From: JAPPFW01 sp965231815
GTDB lineage: Bacteria; Actinomycetota; Acidimicrobiia; Spongiisociales; Spongiisociaceae
Reading direction: 5' to 3'
DNA: 64,000 nt
NCBI GenBank assembly: GCA_965231815.1
Contig: OZ246890.1
Location: 3,658,001-3,722,000, forward strand
Positions 53,707 to 62,810 of this stretch are shown in pieces. The position numbers and the translations under genes were made by a program. Numbering within the stretch: position 1 is the stretch's first letter; each line of letters starts with the position of its first letter. The notes under the pieces were generated by a model, which saw only the letters and a program-made list of their open reading frames with translations, was not told the DNA's origin and searched no databases.

Positions 53707-54618
53707 TCAAGATTCAGGTTGGGAAGGACGCCATTCCACTGCTCCGAGACGAGCGAGGGCGAGAATCAAAGACTGGGTCCCCTTTCTCCCGAGCCCTCGA
53801 GCCTGAAGAGAAACGTACAGTTCGTGAGCCAGGGCCAATCCGGGCACGGGAAGCTTCATAGTCGCAGCCTCCCGCAGGGCGATCCCCATGTCCTTGACGA
53901 AATGATCGACGAAGAAACCGGGCTCGAAGTCGCTGCTCAGGATCCTCGGACCATAGTTGGACAGGGACCACGAACCGGCCGCTCCTCCACTAACCGACTC
54001 CATCACCGTGTCCAGATCGAGTCCGGCCTCCTGGCCGTACAGCAACGCTTCCGACAGCCCGATCATGAGAGTGGCGATGAGTATCTGGTTCACTGCCTTG
54101 GTGTGCTGCCCGGCCCCCGGCCCTCCTTGACGGACGATCGTCTTCCCCATGGTCTCGAAGACGGGACGCACCCGGTCCACCGCGCTTTCCTCGCCCCCGA
54201 TCATTATCGAGAGAGCTCCGTTGCGCGCACCGATATCCCCGCCGCTTACCGGGGCATCGATAGCCGCTACACCTGCTTCGGCGGCCCGGTCGGCGATCTC
54301 GATAGCCAGTGCGGGTTCGGAAGTGGTCATATCCACCACCACGTCGCCGGGTGATGCCCCCGCGACCAGACCGGTCGCGCCCAGAAACACCTCCCGAACA
54401 TCCTCGGGGAAGCCAACGATGGCACAGGTGATTTCCGAAGCGGCCGCGACCTCGGCAGGGGTGTTCGCCCACACCGCTCCCCTTCTCACCAGATCGCGTG
54501 CCTTGGCCTCGGTACGAGTGGTCAGTGTCACGGGGTAGCCGGCGTCGAGAACATGGCCGCACATGGCCGCGCCCATAACTCCGGTACCGACCCAACCGAT
54601 ACGAGGCTTGCGGTTCAT
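53707..54618 (-). CDS. NAD(P)-dependent 3-hydroxyisobutyrate dehydrogenase-family oxidoreductase
   Basis: 303 residues. The nucleotide-binding GWVGTGVMGAAMCGHVLDAG, substrate DAPVSGGDIGARNGALSIMI and catalytic Lys region GAGQHTKAVNQIL are in the standard order. It oxidises a beta-hydroxyacid such as hydroxyisobutyrate or tartronate semialdehyde; the substrate is not clear. AGGAGGAGGG lies just before the ATG, and the ATG overlaps the stop of the upstream dehydrogenase gene by four bases, so the two are an operon. Confidence 0.9.
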   Translation of the reverse strand: MNRKPRIGWVGTGVMGAAMCGHVLDAGYPVTLTTRTEAKARDLVRRGAVWANTPAEVAAASEITCAIVGFPEDVREVFLGATGLVAGASPGDVVVDMTTSEPALAIEIADRAAEAGVAAIDAPVSGGDIGARNGALSIMIGGEESAVDRVRPVFETMGKTIVRQGGPGAGQHTKAVNQILIATLMIGLSEALLYGQEAGLDLDTVMESVSGGAAGSWSLSNYGPRILSSDFEPGFFVDHFVKDMGIALREAATMKLPVPGLALAHELYVSLQARGLGRKGTQSLILALARLGAVEWRPSQPES

Positions 54619-55628
54619 GGTTCCCTCCTCCTGATAACCAACTTGCCGTGGTGGTCACCCACCTTCATGCGGGACAGCGCCGCCGGTAGTTCTTCGAAGT
54701 CGTAGACCCGATCCACGATCACCGGTAGGTCGCCGTTGGCCACCCATCGGCTGACCTGGGCAAAGTCCTCGTGATCGAACATCGTGGAACCGATGATCTC
54801 GAGATGCCGGAAGAACAGCGGAGGAACGCTTACCTCCACCTTGGGACCGCTCGTAGATCCGCAGGTGACTACCCGGCCGCCCGGACGGAGCGACCGCATC
54901 GATTGGCTCCAGGTAGCGGGACCGACATTCTCGAAGACCACATCGGCCTGCCTCCCGGCTGCCGCTTTGAGTTCTTTGGAGAACTCTCCTGTTGACAAGA
55001 ACCCCCCGGCGGCGCCCATTTCCATAGCCCGCTCGATCTTGGCGGAGCTACGGGACGTTACGTAAACCTCGGCCCCCATCAGTTGGCCCAGCAGCATGCC
55101 GGCGGAACTCACCCCACCCCCTACCCCCACCACGAGGAGCAGGTCAGCAGGCTGGAGTCGGGCTCTCCGGAGCATCCGGTAGGCGGTTCCGTAGGCTAGG
55201 CCGTAGGCCGCGGCATGCTCCCAGTCGAGATGGGATGCTTTGGGAGTCAGGTTGGAAACCGGAACCACGACGTACTCGGCCAGAGTGCCCCATGTGTGCT
55301 CTCCTAGTACCCCCAGGCGACCGCTGAAAGGTATGTGATCCGTGGTCGGGGCGTATCCGAGGCCGGGATTGATCACTACCTCGTCACCAACCGTGAAACG
55401 GCCCACACCCTCGCCCACGGCATCAACCGTGCCCGCCCCGTCACCTCCCGCCACATGGGGGAAGCTCCTAGGGGCAGGCAAACCCATGGACATCCAGAGA
55501 TCAAGACGGTTCAGAGCCGACATGGCCGGCTTTACCCGCACCTCGTCCGGACCGGGCTCGGGAGTGTTTACTTGACCTAGCGTGTAAGAGTTAGGTCCGT
55601 TGGTCTCGTTGAGAATCCATGCATACAT
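54615..55628 (-). CDS. Medium-chain alcohol dehydrogenase/quinone reductase-like oxidoreductase
   Basis: 337 residues from MYAWILNETNG. The GroES-like part has VAGGDGAGTVDAVGEGVGRF and GDEVVINPG. The Rossmann part has LLVVGVGGGVSSAGMLLGQL and ADVVFENVGPATWSQSMRSL. The structural-zinc Cys cluster is absent and no obvious catalytic Cys-His pair remains, so a zinc-independent quinone-reductase type is possible. The longer start at 55721 has no family-like residues. It is co-transcribed with the hydroxyacid dehydrogenase. Confidence 0.87.
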   Translation of the reverse strand: MYAWILNETNGPNSYTLGQVNTPEPGPDEVRVKPAMSALNRLDLWMSMGLPAPRSFPHVAGGDGAGTVDAVGEGVGRFTVGDEVVINPGLGYAPTTDHIPFSGRLGVLGEHTWGTLAEYVVVPVSNLTPKASHLDWEHAAAYGLAYGTAYRMLRRARLQPADLLLVVGVGGGVSSAGMLLGQLMGAEVYVTSRSSAKIERAMEMGAAGGFLSTGEFSKELKAAAGRQADVVFENVGPATWSQSMRSLRPGGRVVTCGSTSGPKVEVSVPPLFFRHLEIIGSTMFDHEDFAQVSRWVANGDLPVIVDRVYDFEELPAALSRMKVGDHHGKLVIRRREP

Positions 55629-55761
55629 GCGCCAAAGCGTAACCGGGGACGACGTCCGATGATCCGGGCGCCATCCCCGGATGGAACGTCCGGGAAGGGA
55701 CCACGGATCCTGCCGGAACAATCGGCTCCTTCTCGATCTTGGAGCCGGAGGAGGTTTCTAG

Positions 55762-56154
55762 ATGCTTCATAGCCGCTCGACCGTCGAGGTTCGCTTCTAC
55801 GAACTGGACCCTTATAACCATCTCAACCACAGCGTCTACCTTTCCTACTGCGAAGTGGGCCGGATCGAGGCCCTCGATCGGAGGGGGATCAGCATGCAGG
55901 AACTCGACAGGCGAGGCTATCGCGTCATCGTGGTCGACCTGGTCGCCAGGTTCCTCGGCCCTGCGGTAGCGGGAGACCGCCTGGATGTGATAACCCGGGT
56001 GGTGAAGGTGCGCAGGGCGGGCCACGACTGGCGTCACAGTATCGAACGTGACGGCCAGGTACTGTTCACGGCCGAGGTGCGGGCCGCGATGACCGACCGT
56101 TCCGGCCGCCCGGTCCGGGTTCCCGACTTCGTGGTGGAAGCCCTGACCGCGTAA
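55762..56154 (+). CDS. Hotdog-fold thioesterase (YbgC/4HBT-like)
   Basis: 130 residues, with GGAGGAGG before the ATG. The acyl-CoA thioesterase motif is VRFYELDPYNHLNHSVYLSY, with the catalytic Asp in the LDPYNH segment. The remainder (FLGPAVAGDRLDVITRVVKV, LFTAEVRAAMTD) completes the fold. It hydrolyses an acyl-CoA thioester; chain preference is unknown. The gene is divergent from the MDR dehydrogenase. Confidence 0.9.
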   Translation: MLHSRSTVEVRFYELDPYNHLNHSVYLSYCEVGRIEALDRRGISMQELDRRGYRVIVVDLVARFLGPAVAGDRLDVITRVVKVRRAGHDWRHSIERDGQVLFTAEVRAAMTDRSGRPVRVPDFVVEALTA

Positions 56155-56238
56155 CAGCGGACAGGTCCTCGGACCGTCGCTCCGGGGTTTTGCGACTTCC
56201 ACCCGGAACATCAACGGACGGTCATCTCACTGTACGCG

Positions 56239-57057
56239 CTACAAAGTCTCCAACTGTCGGCCACCAACCCACCCGAAGTGGTCAATGGGTCCTTCACCCT
56301 TCCCCAGGTTCCAATCGACCGCACCGGCAATTGCTCTCGCCACCCAGGCTTTGGCTTCACCGACCGCCACTGCCAATCCGCTTCCGTGGGCCAGACGGGC
56401 GGCAATGGATGCCGACAGGGCGTCACCGGTGCCGTGCACGTTCCTGGTTCGCACGCGGTGACCGGTCAACGTGAAGGTGTCGATGCCATCGGAGAGTACG
56501 TCAACCGGATGCGCCCCACCCGTCCGGCCTCCCGTCACGAGAACCGGAACATTGCAGGTTCGGGATAACTCTCGCGCCGCGTTCTCCTGGTCGGCTTGGT
56601 TACGTATCGGTCTGCCTACCAGCAGAGCAGCCTCCCGATGGTTCGGGGTAACAACCGCGGCCGCAGGAATGAGAGCTTCTCGGTAGGCGTCGATGGTGGA
56701 CTCGTCAACCAGCACCCGACCGGTTCGATCGACCAGTACCGGATCCACCACCAGATTGGGTAAGAGGGAGGCATGATCAGCTACCAACCGGACCGTTTCC
56801 CGGCTCCCCAGCAACCCGGTCTTGGTAGCGTCGGGAAAAATATCACCAAGTAGCGCTTCCAACTGTTTACCCACCTGACCTGGGGAGACACGTACGGTGG
56901 ACTCCACACCCATGGTGTTCTGAGCGGTAACCATCGTCACCACCGTGGTGGCGTAGACGCCATGCGCCGCCAGTGTCTTCAGGTCGGCCTGGATCCCGGC
57001 GCCGGCGCCCGAATCGCTGCCCCCGATCGTCATGACCACATACGGCGTACCAGTCAT
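56239..57057 (-). CDS. thiD: Hydroxymethylpyrimidine/phosphomethylpyrimidine kinase
   Basis: 272 residues from the ATG that overlaps the previous stop codon (ATGA). N-terminal GGSDSGAGAGIQADLKTLAA, VVDPVLVDRTG, VVTPNHREAALLVG and VHGTGDALSASIAARLA are the ThiD signatures in order. It phosphorylates HMP and HMP-P in thiamine synthesis. No TPP riboswitch is seen ahead of it; the gene depends on the iscS-like/mnmA/ligA operon and its unknown partner. Confidence 0.94.
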   Translation of the reverse strand: MTGTPYVVMTIGGSDSGAGAGIQADLKTLAAHGVYATTVVTMVTAQNTMGVESTVRVSPGQVGKQLEALLGDIFPDATKTGLLGSRETVRLVADHASLLPNLVVDPVLVDRTGRVLVDESTIDAYREALIPAAAVVTPNHREAALLVGRPIRNQADQENAARELSRTCNVPVLVTGGRTGGAHPVDVLSDGIDTFTLTGHRVRTRNVHGTGDALSASIAARLAHGSGLAVAVGEAKAWVARAIAGAVDWNLGKGEGPIDHFGWVGGRQLETL

Positions 57058-57809
57058 CTCGGCCAACCGATAATGGCCTCATGGGGTACGAGGCGTTGGG
57101 TCCCTGATCGCTGGACCAGGCCATCCGGATCGGTCTCCACCGTGGTGTTCGTACACCCTCCCTGGTCGAATCCCTGGTAGGTGACCCGCGCCCTGTCGAT
57201 CCGGAGGGTGGCGCCTTCCGGATCCACCGCTTGCGGCTCGCTCCAGCGAACCTCGATCGGGGGATCGTCACATCCGGCGAAGAGTTCGGACCAGACGACC
57301 GGTGCGCGCAGATGGTCGCCGGGACAGAGGAGGTGCCGGATCACAACGTCTTCGCCGGTATCCAGACCTTCGATGCGGGCCGGCCAACGGCTCGGATTGC
57401 GGAATCCGGGGAGGCGAGGCCCGATCGTCAGACGGTAACGGGCGCCGATCTCCCACCCGAAGTCCCGGGTGTTCGGATCATCGGGCGCCGAAGGCAAGGA
57501 GGAAGCCGTACCGGAAAGGATCGACCCCCGTTCGTCGTATCCACCCCAGTTGGCGGCCCGGCTACCTGGATGGAGGGGATTCCATTGGAGCCCGGCGTGG
57601 GCGCCGCCTTCGTGGTTGGTCCTCGACCAGAAGGAGGCCTGGATGGCGAAGAAGGCCAAGCTCGATACCCGTGGCGGAGTCAGGATCTCGAGCACCACCG
57701 ACACCCTCGCCAGAGGCGCCTCGGGCACCACCCACCACAAATGGAAGGAAGAGGCGCCGTTGGGCGAGGGTGGTCGACCCTCCACCCTTGATAGATATTC
57801 AGGCACCAT
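57054..57809 (-). CDS. Hypothetical protein, 251 residues, in the ligA-thiD operon
   Basis: Not recognised. From the ATG at 57809 (GGAG seven bases upstream) the protein begins MVPEYLSRVEGRPPSPNGAS and contains FHLWWVVPEAPLARVSVVLE, AGLQWNPLHPGSRAANWGGY and FGWEIGARYRLTIGPRLPG. It is rich in Trp and looks beta-structured. The WNP and NWGGYD text recalls carbohydrate-associated DUF3472-type proteins only loosely. It overlaps ligA by 11 bases and thiD by four, so it is translated with both. Confidence 0.65.
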   Translation of the reverse strand: MVPEYLSRVEGRPPSPNGASSFHLWWVVPEAPLARVSVVLEILTPPRVSSLAFFAIQASFWSRTNHEGGAHAGLQWNPLHPGSRAANWGGYDERGSILSGTASSLPSAPDDPNTRDFGWEIGARYRLTIGPRLPGFRNPSRWPARIEGLDTGEDVVIRHLLCPGDHLRAPVVWSELFAGCDDPPIEVRWSEPQAVDPEGATLRIDRARVTYQGFDQGGCTNTTVETDPDGLVQRSGTQRLVPHEAIIGWPR

Positions 57810-59940
57810 CGGCTCCGGTCTCCCGGCCCGTTTCACGATCCCCGGAAGCCTCATCGGTCGTCGTCAGGCTTCCTTCGAGAACTGCCGGACCCTCCTCGAG
57901 CATGCGGAGGAACCCGGTTTCGTCCAGCACCGGCACACCGAGCGACTCGGCCTTGGCCAGCTTGGAGCCCGCCTTGGCCCCGGCCACCAGGGCGGTGGTA
58001 TTCCTCGATACCGACGACGTGACCTTCCCGCCTCGCTCCTCGATCGCTGCCTTGGCCGCGGGCCTGGTCATGGCTTCGAGGCCGCCGGATAGGACCAGGG
58101 TCACTCCCGCCAGCACCTGTGACGGACCTACCTCCGGTTCGGGATCCGCCAGCCGGACCCCGCCGTCGCCGAGCCGGGCCACCAACCGCCGGTTGGCATC
58201 GTCGGAGAACCATTCCACCACCGACTCCGCGATGATCGGACCCACCCCTTCGATGGCCGCCAGCGTATCGGGATCGGCGTCCTGAAGCTTCGACATGCTT
58301 CCCGTCTCCGCGGCCAGCAGGTGAGCCACCGTTCCCCCCACATGGCGGATACCCAGACCTACGAGCAACCGGGCGATGGGATGATCCCGAGCCGACTCGA
58401 TACCGTTCATCAGGTTCCGAACCGAAATCTCACCCCACCCCATGTAGTAGGGCGATTTGGCGGCGCGGGGGCTGGGGTCGTCCTCAGGCTGGATGAAGTG
58501 TCGGGGTGTGAGGAAGAAGATGTCGGCCGGACCTTCGATCAGACCCTTTTCGAGCAGGAAGTCGATGGTCTTGTAACCCATACCCTCGATGTCCATCCCC
58601 CCGCGACCGGCGAAGTGGAATAGCCACTCACGCAATCGGGAGGGACAGGTAAGGCCCCGTGTGCAGCGCGCCACCTTCTCACCTTCGGGCCTCACGATCG
58701 GAGCGTCGCAGAACGGGCATCGGGAAGGCATCGACCAGGCCCGTTCCTCCCCGGAGCGTCGCTCTAATACCGGACCGACCACCTCGGGAATCACGTCGCC
58801 CGCCCGGCGAACCACCACCTGGTCACCCACCCGGACGTCTTTGCGTCGCACCTCATCCTCGTTGTGCAGAGTGGCCCTCTCCACATTTGCGCCGCCCACG
58901 AACACCGTCTCCAGAATGGCGAACGGTGTGGCGGCCCCGGTCCGCCCGACGTTGATCTCGATCCCCTTGAGCCGGGTAATGCGTTCCTCGGCCGGGAACT
59001 TGTAGGCGACTGCCCACCTAGGCGCCCGAGCGGTATGACCCAGTTCATCCTGATCGGACAATCCGTTGACCTTGATAACCACCCCGTCGGTCTGGTACGG
59101 AAGATGGTCCCGATCCACTTCTACCTGCCGTATGTAGTCTGCTGCGGCTGCGGCATCAGGCACTACCGTGCCGGCGGGATTCACCCGCAGCCCGAGTCCA
59201 CGGAGCAGGTCGAGGGTCTCCGCATGGGTTTCGAGCGAAGGACCCCCCTCCGTGTAACCCACCTGGTAAACCCATATGGAGAGGTTTCGTCCCGCCGTCA
59301 CTGCCGGGTCCTTCTGGCGCACCGATCCCGCCGCCGCGTTGCGGGCGTTGGCGAAAAGGCGCTCCCCTTTCTCCTCCTGGCGGGCATTCAGGTCCTCGAA
59401 AGCGGGGAGCGGCATGTACACCTCTCCTCGAACCTCCATGAAGGCCGGCGCCTCCCCGATCAGTCGCAGGGGGACCGCCGGGATGGTCCTGATGTTGGCG
59501 GTCACATCTTCCCCTATCACGCCGTCCCCCCGGGTGGCGGAGCGGGTCAGCAATCCCTGCTCGTAGGTGAGGGACACGGCCAGTCCGTCGATCTTCAACT
59601 CGCAGACCAGGTCTCCGGGCGGGCGTCCGAGTTGGCGTTCCACACGAGCCAACCAGCCCTCCAACTCGGCCGGGGTTTCGGCGTTGTCGAGCGAGAACAT
59701 CCGCTCCCGATGCCGGACCGGGGAGAACAAGCCGGACGGGGAGATCCCCACTCGCTGCGTTGGTGAATCAGGGGTGACCAGGTGCGGGTGGGCTTCCTCG
59801 AGCGACACCAACTCGCGCCGCAGAGCGTCGTAGTCGGCGTCGGGTATCTCCGGGTCTTCGAGCCCGTAGTACCGATGGTCGTGATACCTGACGGCGGTTC
59901 TGAGTTCCTCGACCCGGGAGGTGGCATCGGTGTGGTCCAT
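57799..59940 (-). CDS. ligA: NAD+-dependent DNA ligase
   Basis: 713 residues from the ATG giving MDHTDATSRVEELRTAVRYH. Domain Ia has YYGLEDPEIPDADYDAL. The adenylation Lys is in CELKIDGLAVSL (K116). The OB fold has VGRTGAATPFAILE. The four-Cys zinc finger is CPFCDAPIVRPEGEKVARC and CPS, then HhH repeats and a C-terminal BRCT domain (GVTLVLSGGLEAMTRPAAKA, NTTALVAGAKAGSKLAKAES). The tail has an extra 20 acidic and Arg-rich residues. It seals nicks in DNA replication. The upstream frame to 60195 is chance. Confidence 0.96.
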   Translation of the reverse strand: MDHTDATSRVEELRTAVRYHDHRYYGLEDPEIPDADYDALRRELVSLEEAHPHLVTPDSPTQRVGISPSGLFSPVRHRERMFSLDNAETPAELEGWLARVERQLGRPPGDLVCELKIDGLAVSLTYEQGLLTRSATRGDGVIGEDVTANIRTIPAVPLRLIGEAPAFMEVRGEVYMPLPAFEDLNARQEEKGERLFANARNAAAGSVRQKDPAVTAGRNLSIWVYQVGYTEGGPSLETHAETLDLLRGLGLRVNPAGTVVPDAAAAADYIRQVEVDRDHLPYQTDGVVIKVNGLSDQDELGHTARAPRWAVAYKFPAEERITRLKGIEINVGRTGAATPFAILETVFVGGANVERATLHNEDEVRRKDVRVGDQVVVRRAGDVIPEVVGPVLERRSGEERAWSMPSRCPFCDAPIVRPEGEKVARCTRGLTCPSRLREWLFHFAGRGGMDIEGMGYKTIDFLLEKGLIEGPADIFFLTPRHFIQPEDDPSPRAAKSPYYMGWGEISVRNLMNGIESARDHPIARLLVGLGIRHVGGTVAHLLAAETGSMSKLQDADPDTLAAIEGVGPIIAESVVEWFSDDANRRLVARLGDGGVRLADPEPEVGPSQVLAGVTLVLSGGLEAMTRPAAKAAIEERGGKVTSSVSRNTTALVAGAKAGSKLAKAESLGVPVLDETGFLRMLEEGPAVLEGSLTTTDEASGDRETGRETGADGA

Positions 59941-59990
59941 GCCGACCGAGGGTAGTTGCCGGCGACCGCAATCTCCGGGTGCCTGCGGGT

Positions 59991-61043
59991 TCAGGATGCG
60001 GTGTGGATGATCCCCCCGCCGACCACCTCGTCGCCACGGTACAGGGCCATGGTCTGGCCTTGCGCCACCGCCGGCTGGGGCTCGTCGAACCGGACCAGCA
60101 CCCCCCCCGGCCCCTGCCGCACCTCCGCCTCCACCGCCTTCCCGTGCGCCCGGTACTGGGCGGCCAAAGACCCGGTGGCCGGCCGGTATACCCAACTCAT
60201 GTCGGTAAGGACGACCTGGCGCACCGCCAGATCTTCCTTCCGTCCGACCGTAATCGTGGAGGTAACCGGATCGATTCCGATTACGTAGCGGGGTTCGCCC
60301 ACCGCCACCCCCAAACCGCGCCGCTGGCCGACGGTGAAGTTGGTTATCCCGCGGTGAAACCCGAGCATGGCGCCATCCCGGTCAATGATCGGGCCGGGGA
60401 GAGGGTTCACCCCCTGCGCGGTCAGGAACTTGCGATAATCACCTTGGCCCACAAAGCAGATGTCCTGGCTGTCGGCCTTGTCCGCCGTCCGGATTCCCAG
60501 GTCGGAGGCAATACGCCTGGTCTCGGCCTTGGTGAGTTCCCCAACCGGGAACCAGAGTCTGGCGAGCTGTTCCTGGCCGAGCATCGACACCACGTAGGAC
60601 TGGTCCTTGGCCGGGTCGACACCGCGCCGTAGCCGATAGCGGTCCCCGTCGGCTTCGATGCGGGCGTAGTGACCGGTGACGACGGTGTCGCAGTCGAGAG
60701 CGTCGGCGTGAGCGAGCAGGCGGGAGAACTTGACGGTCCGGTTGCACTCGACACATGGGTTGGGGGTCTTCCCGGAAATGTAATCGTCAATGAAGCCGTC
60801 CACCACCCCGGACATGAACTCGGCCGTGTAGTCCCACACGTAGTAGGGGATGTCGAGGTGAGCGGCCACCCGGCGGGCGTCCTCCGCGTCCGACACCGTG
60901 CAACACCCGGTGGTAGGAGCTTCCCCGTCGGGCCCCTTCCAGAGCTTCATCGTGACCCCGAGTACATCCCATCCGGCATCCTTGACCAGGGCAGCCGCCA
61001 CGGATGAGTCCACCCCGCCGGACATGGCTACGAGAGCCCTCAT
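59991..61043 (-). CDS. mnmA: tRNA 2-thiouridine(34) synthase
   Basis: 350 residues. PP-loop MSGGVDSSVAAALVKDAGWD, LWKGPDGE, PNPCVECNRTVKF (first catalytic Cys), TGHYARIE, KDQSYVVSMLGQEQLARLWF and DSQDICFVGQGDYRKF (second Cys) are in the standard order. It thiolates U34 of Lys, Glu and Gln tRNAs with sulfur from a cysteine desulfurase, here the gene immediately upstream, which it overlaps by four bases. Confidence 0.96.
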   Translation of the reverse strand: MRALVAMSGGVDSSVAAALVKDAGWDVLGVTMKLWKGPDGEAPTTGCCTVSDAEDARRVAAHLDIPYYVWDYTAEFMSGVVDGFIDDYISGKTPNPCVECNRTVKFSRLLAHADALDCDTVVTGHYARIEADGDRYRLRRGVDPAKDQSYVVSMLGQEQLARLWFPVGELTKAETRRIASDLGIRTADKADSQDICFVGQGDYRKFLTAQGVNPLPGPIIDRDGAMLGFHRGITNFTVGQRRGLGVAVGEPRYVIGIDPVTSTITVGRKEDLAVRQVVLTDMSWVYRPATGSLAAQYRAHGKAVEAEVRQGPGGVLVRFDEPQPAVAQGQTMALYRGDEVVGGGIIHTAS

Positions 61044-62173
61044 CTGAGCGGCGCCGCTTCTCTAGCCACCACCCGAGCCGCCTCGGAGCCCTCTCCTTCA
61101 GCCGTCGACCACCCGAAGGAAAACCTCAGACACTCCCGCGCCTCGGCCGGGGTCATACCCATCGCTTCCAACACATGGGAAACGGTAGCCGCCCCCGACT
61201 GGCATGCGGACGCCGCCGAGGCGGCCATACCCGCCATATCCAGCCGGGCCAGGAGTACCTCGTTGCGAATCCCGGGGATGCGAACGTGGCTGGTCTGGAC
61301 CATCCGTGGTGACCCGGCGGCGGTGATCACCACGTCACCGAGAAGGCGAGCCAGGCCGGCCTCGAATCCATCCCGCTCCGACGCTACCCGCATCCGGAAA
61401 GTCTCCCGCTCGGCCTCCAATGCCTGCATCGCCGCGGCCATCCCGACCACCGCCATCACGTTGTGGGTGCCGGAGCGACGGCCCAATTCCTGCCCTCCCC
61501 CGTGGATGAGCGGCTCCAGCCGGACCCCCGAACGGACGTACAGCAGTCCTACCCCTTTCGGACCTCCGAACTTGTGGGCGGCTAGGGACAGCAGGTCCAC
61601 CCTTAACGCCCGGACGTCTATCCGCTCGGACACGTATCCCTGGACCGCGTCGGTATGAAAGGCAACCGAGGGGTGGGTCGCCTTCACGGCCTCGACCATT
61701 TCGTGGATCGGCTCCCGTACTCCGGTCTCGTTGTTTCCCATCATGACCGAGACCACCGCGGTGGTAGGGGTCACATGGGAAGCCACCTCGGCAGGATCGA
61801 CCAAGCCGTCCGGGTCGACCTTCACGATGTTGAGCGGGCATCCCACGGCTTCCGCGAACGAAGCACTGCTGAGCACCGCGTCGTGTTCGATGGGCGTGGT
61901 GACGATCCCGCCCCGTCTTCCCCTGCCGAACGCCGATCCTTTGACCGCCAGGTTGTCGGCCTCGGTACCGCCACCCGTGAAGACGACCTCCAGCGGATCG
62001 GCGTTCAGGAGTTCGGCAATCAGGTCGCGGGCGTCCTCGAGAGCGTTCTTGGCGCGCCGTGATATGGCATGGCCGCCGGAGGGGTTGCCGTAGTCATCCG
62101 ATCGGAACGGCGCCATCGCCTCCCAGGCTTCCGGACGCAAGGGCGACGACGCGGCGTGGTCGAGGTAGAGCAT
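61040..62173 (-). CDS. Cysteine desulfurase (NifS/IscS-like)
   Basis: 377 residues. PLP Lys lies in LSLAAHKFGGPKG, the substrate segment is FTGGGTEADNLAVKG, and the catalytic Cys loop is SAASACQSGAATVSHVL. It frees sulfur from cysteine for MnmA, with which it overlaps by four bases, and may also feed iron-sulfur assembly. The order desulfurase-mnmA is common in bacteria without a separate tus relay. Confidence 0.94.
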   Translation of the reverse strand: MLYLDHAASSPLRPEAWEAMAPFRSDDYGNPSGGHAISRRAKNALEDARDLIAELLNADPLEVVFTGGGTEADNLAVKGSAFGRGRRGGIVTTPIEHDAVLSSASFAEAVGCPLNIVKVDPDGLVDPAEVASHVTPTTAVVSVMMGNNETGVREPIHEMVEAVKATHPSVAFHTDAVQGYVSERIDVRALRVDLLSLAAHKFGGPKGVGLLYVRSGVRLEPLIHGGGQELGRRSGTHNVMAVVGMAAAMQALEAERETFRMRVASERDGFEAGLARLLGDVVITAAGSPRMVQTSHVRIPGIRNEVLLARLDMAGMAASAASACQSGAATVSHVLEAMGMTPAEARECLRFSFGWSTAEGEGSEAARVVAREAAPLR

Positions 62174-62230
62174 GGGTCAGATTGTGGCAGAGTTGGCCAG
62201 CGATACTGGATCAGCAGACCAAAGTGGCTC

Positions 62231-62431
62231 TCACACCGTCTCGAAGTGCAGGGAGGCAAGGTCGAGATCGGATGAACGTTCGGAGAGGTTCAGCATTTCC
62301 ACCCCGACCACCTCGTTCCGCTTGTTGAAGTCCAGAACCACTCCGGGGGAGACCTCCTCGGATTCGACGATCAACGAGTCGTCAATGCGCAGGTAGAGAG
62401 CATCGGATTCTTTATCGACGCTAAGCCTCAT
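62231..62431 (-). CDS. DUF2283 family small protein
   Basis: 66 residues from an ATG with GAGGAGG six bases upstream. The family text is MRLSVDKESDALYLRIDDSL, then VSPGVVLDFNKRNEVVGVEM and LNLSERS. DUF2283 proteins often pair with DUF4258 proteins in a toxin-antitoxin-like order. Its ATG overlaps the restored stop codon of the DUF4258 gene by four bases. Confidence 0.88.
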   Translation of the reverse strand: MRLSVDKESDALYLRIDDSLIVESEEVSPGVVLDFNKRNEVVGVEMLNLSERSSDLDLASLHFETV

Positions 62432-62728
62432 GAGGTGCCTCCTCTCATTGTCCGATCGAAGAATGTGGTGATTACTCGCCAGGGTACAGCATGAGTATTC
62501 ACGACCACCCGGAGGACTTTGTCTCCGCGCTCCGGCACGCGCCGAAAGAAGGGGTTCCAGATCCGGCTCGTTAGGGTCCGGTATACGTAACTCGGGTTCT
62601 GTCACTGCCTTTTCAACCCACTCGAGAGCGATCACACGCTCGGTCATTACTTGAGCAGCATGTTTGGTTAACTCCATCCAGCCATCCCGATCGGCTTGAG
62701 TATCCAACAATACGACTGTATTCGACAC
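62428..62728 (-). pseudogene. DUF4258 protein gene, frameshifted in a C4 tract
   Basis: The first half (WMELTKHAAQVMTERVIALE, then WVEKAVTEPELRIPDPNEPD) is in one frame. After a CCCC run near 62547 the family continues in another frame (FRRVPERGDKVLRVVVNTHA, then PWRVITTFFDRTMRGGTS, TGA). Removing one C gives an intact DUF4258 protein whose stop overlaps the DUF2283 start. A one-base insertion in a C run may be real, phase-variable or a sequencing error. The start could be the ATG at 62677 or the GTG at 62728. Confidence 0.8.
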
Positions 62729-62810
62729 GCCCTTCGGATACCCAGCACTCTGTTAAGCCAGGTCGCCCATCAGCCCCAATCCGCTCGGCTGGCGACCATA
62801 ATCCGGAGAT

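Noticed and set aside
59941..60195. N-terminal extension of LigA
   Set aside because: The added text is Gly/Ala/Arg-rich shadow of mnmA on the same strand; the family starts at MDHTDATS.
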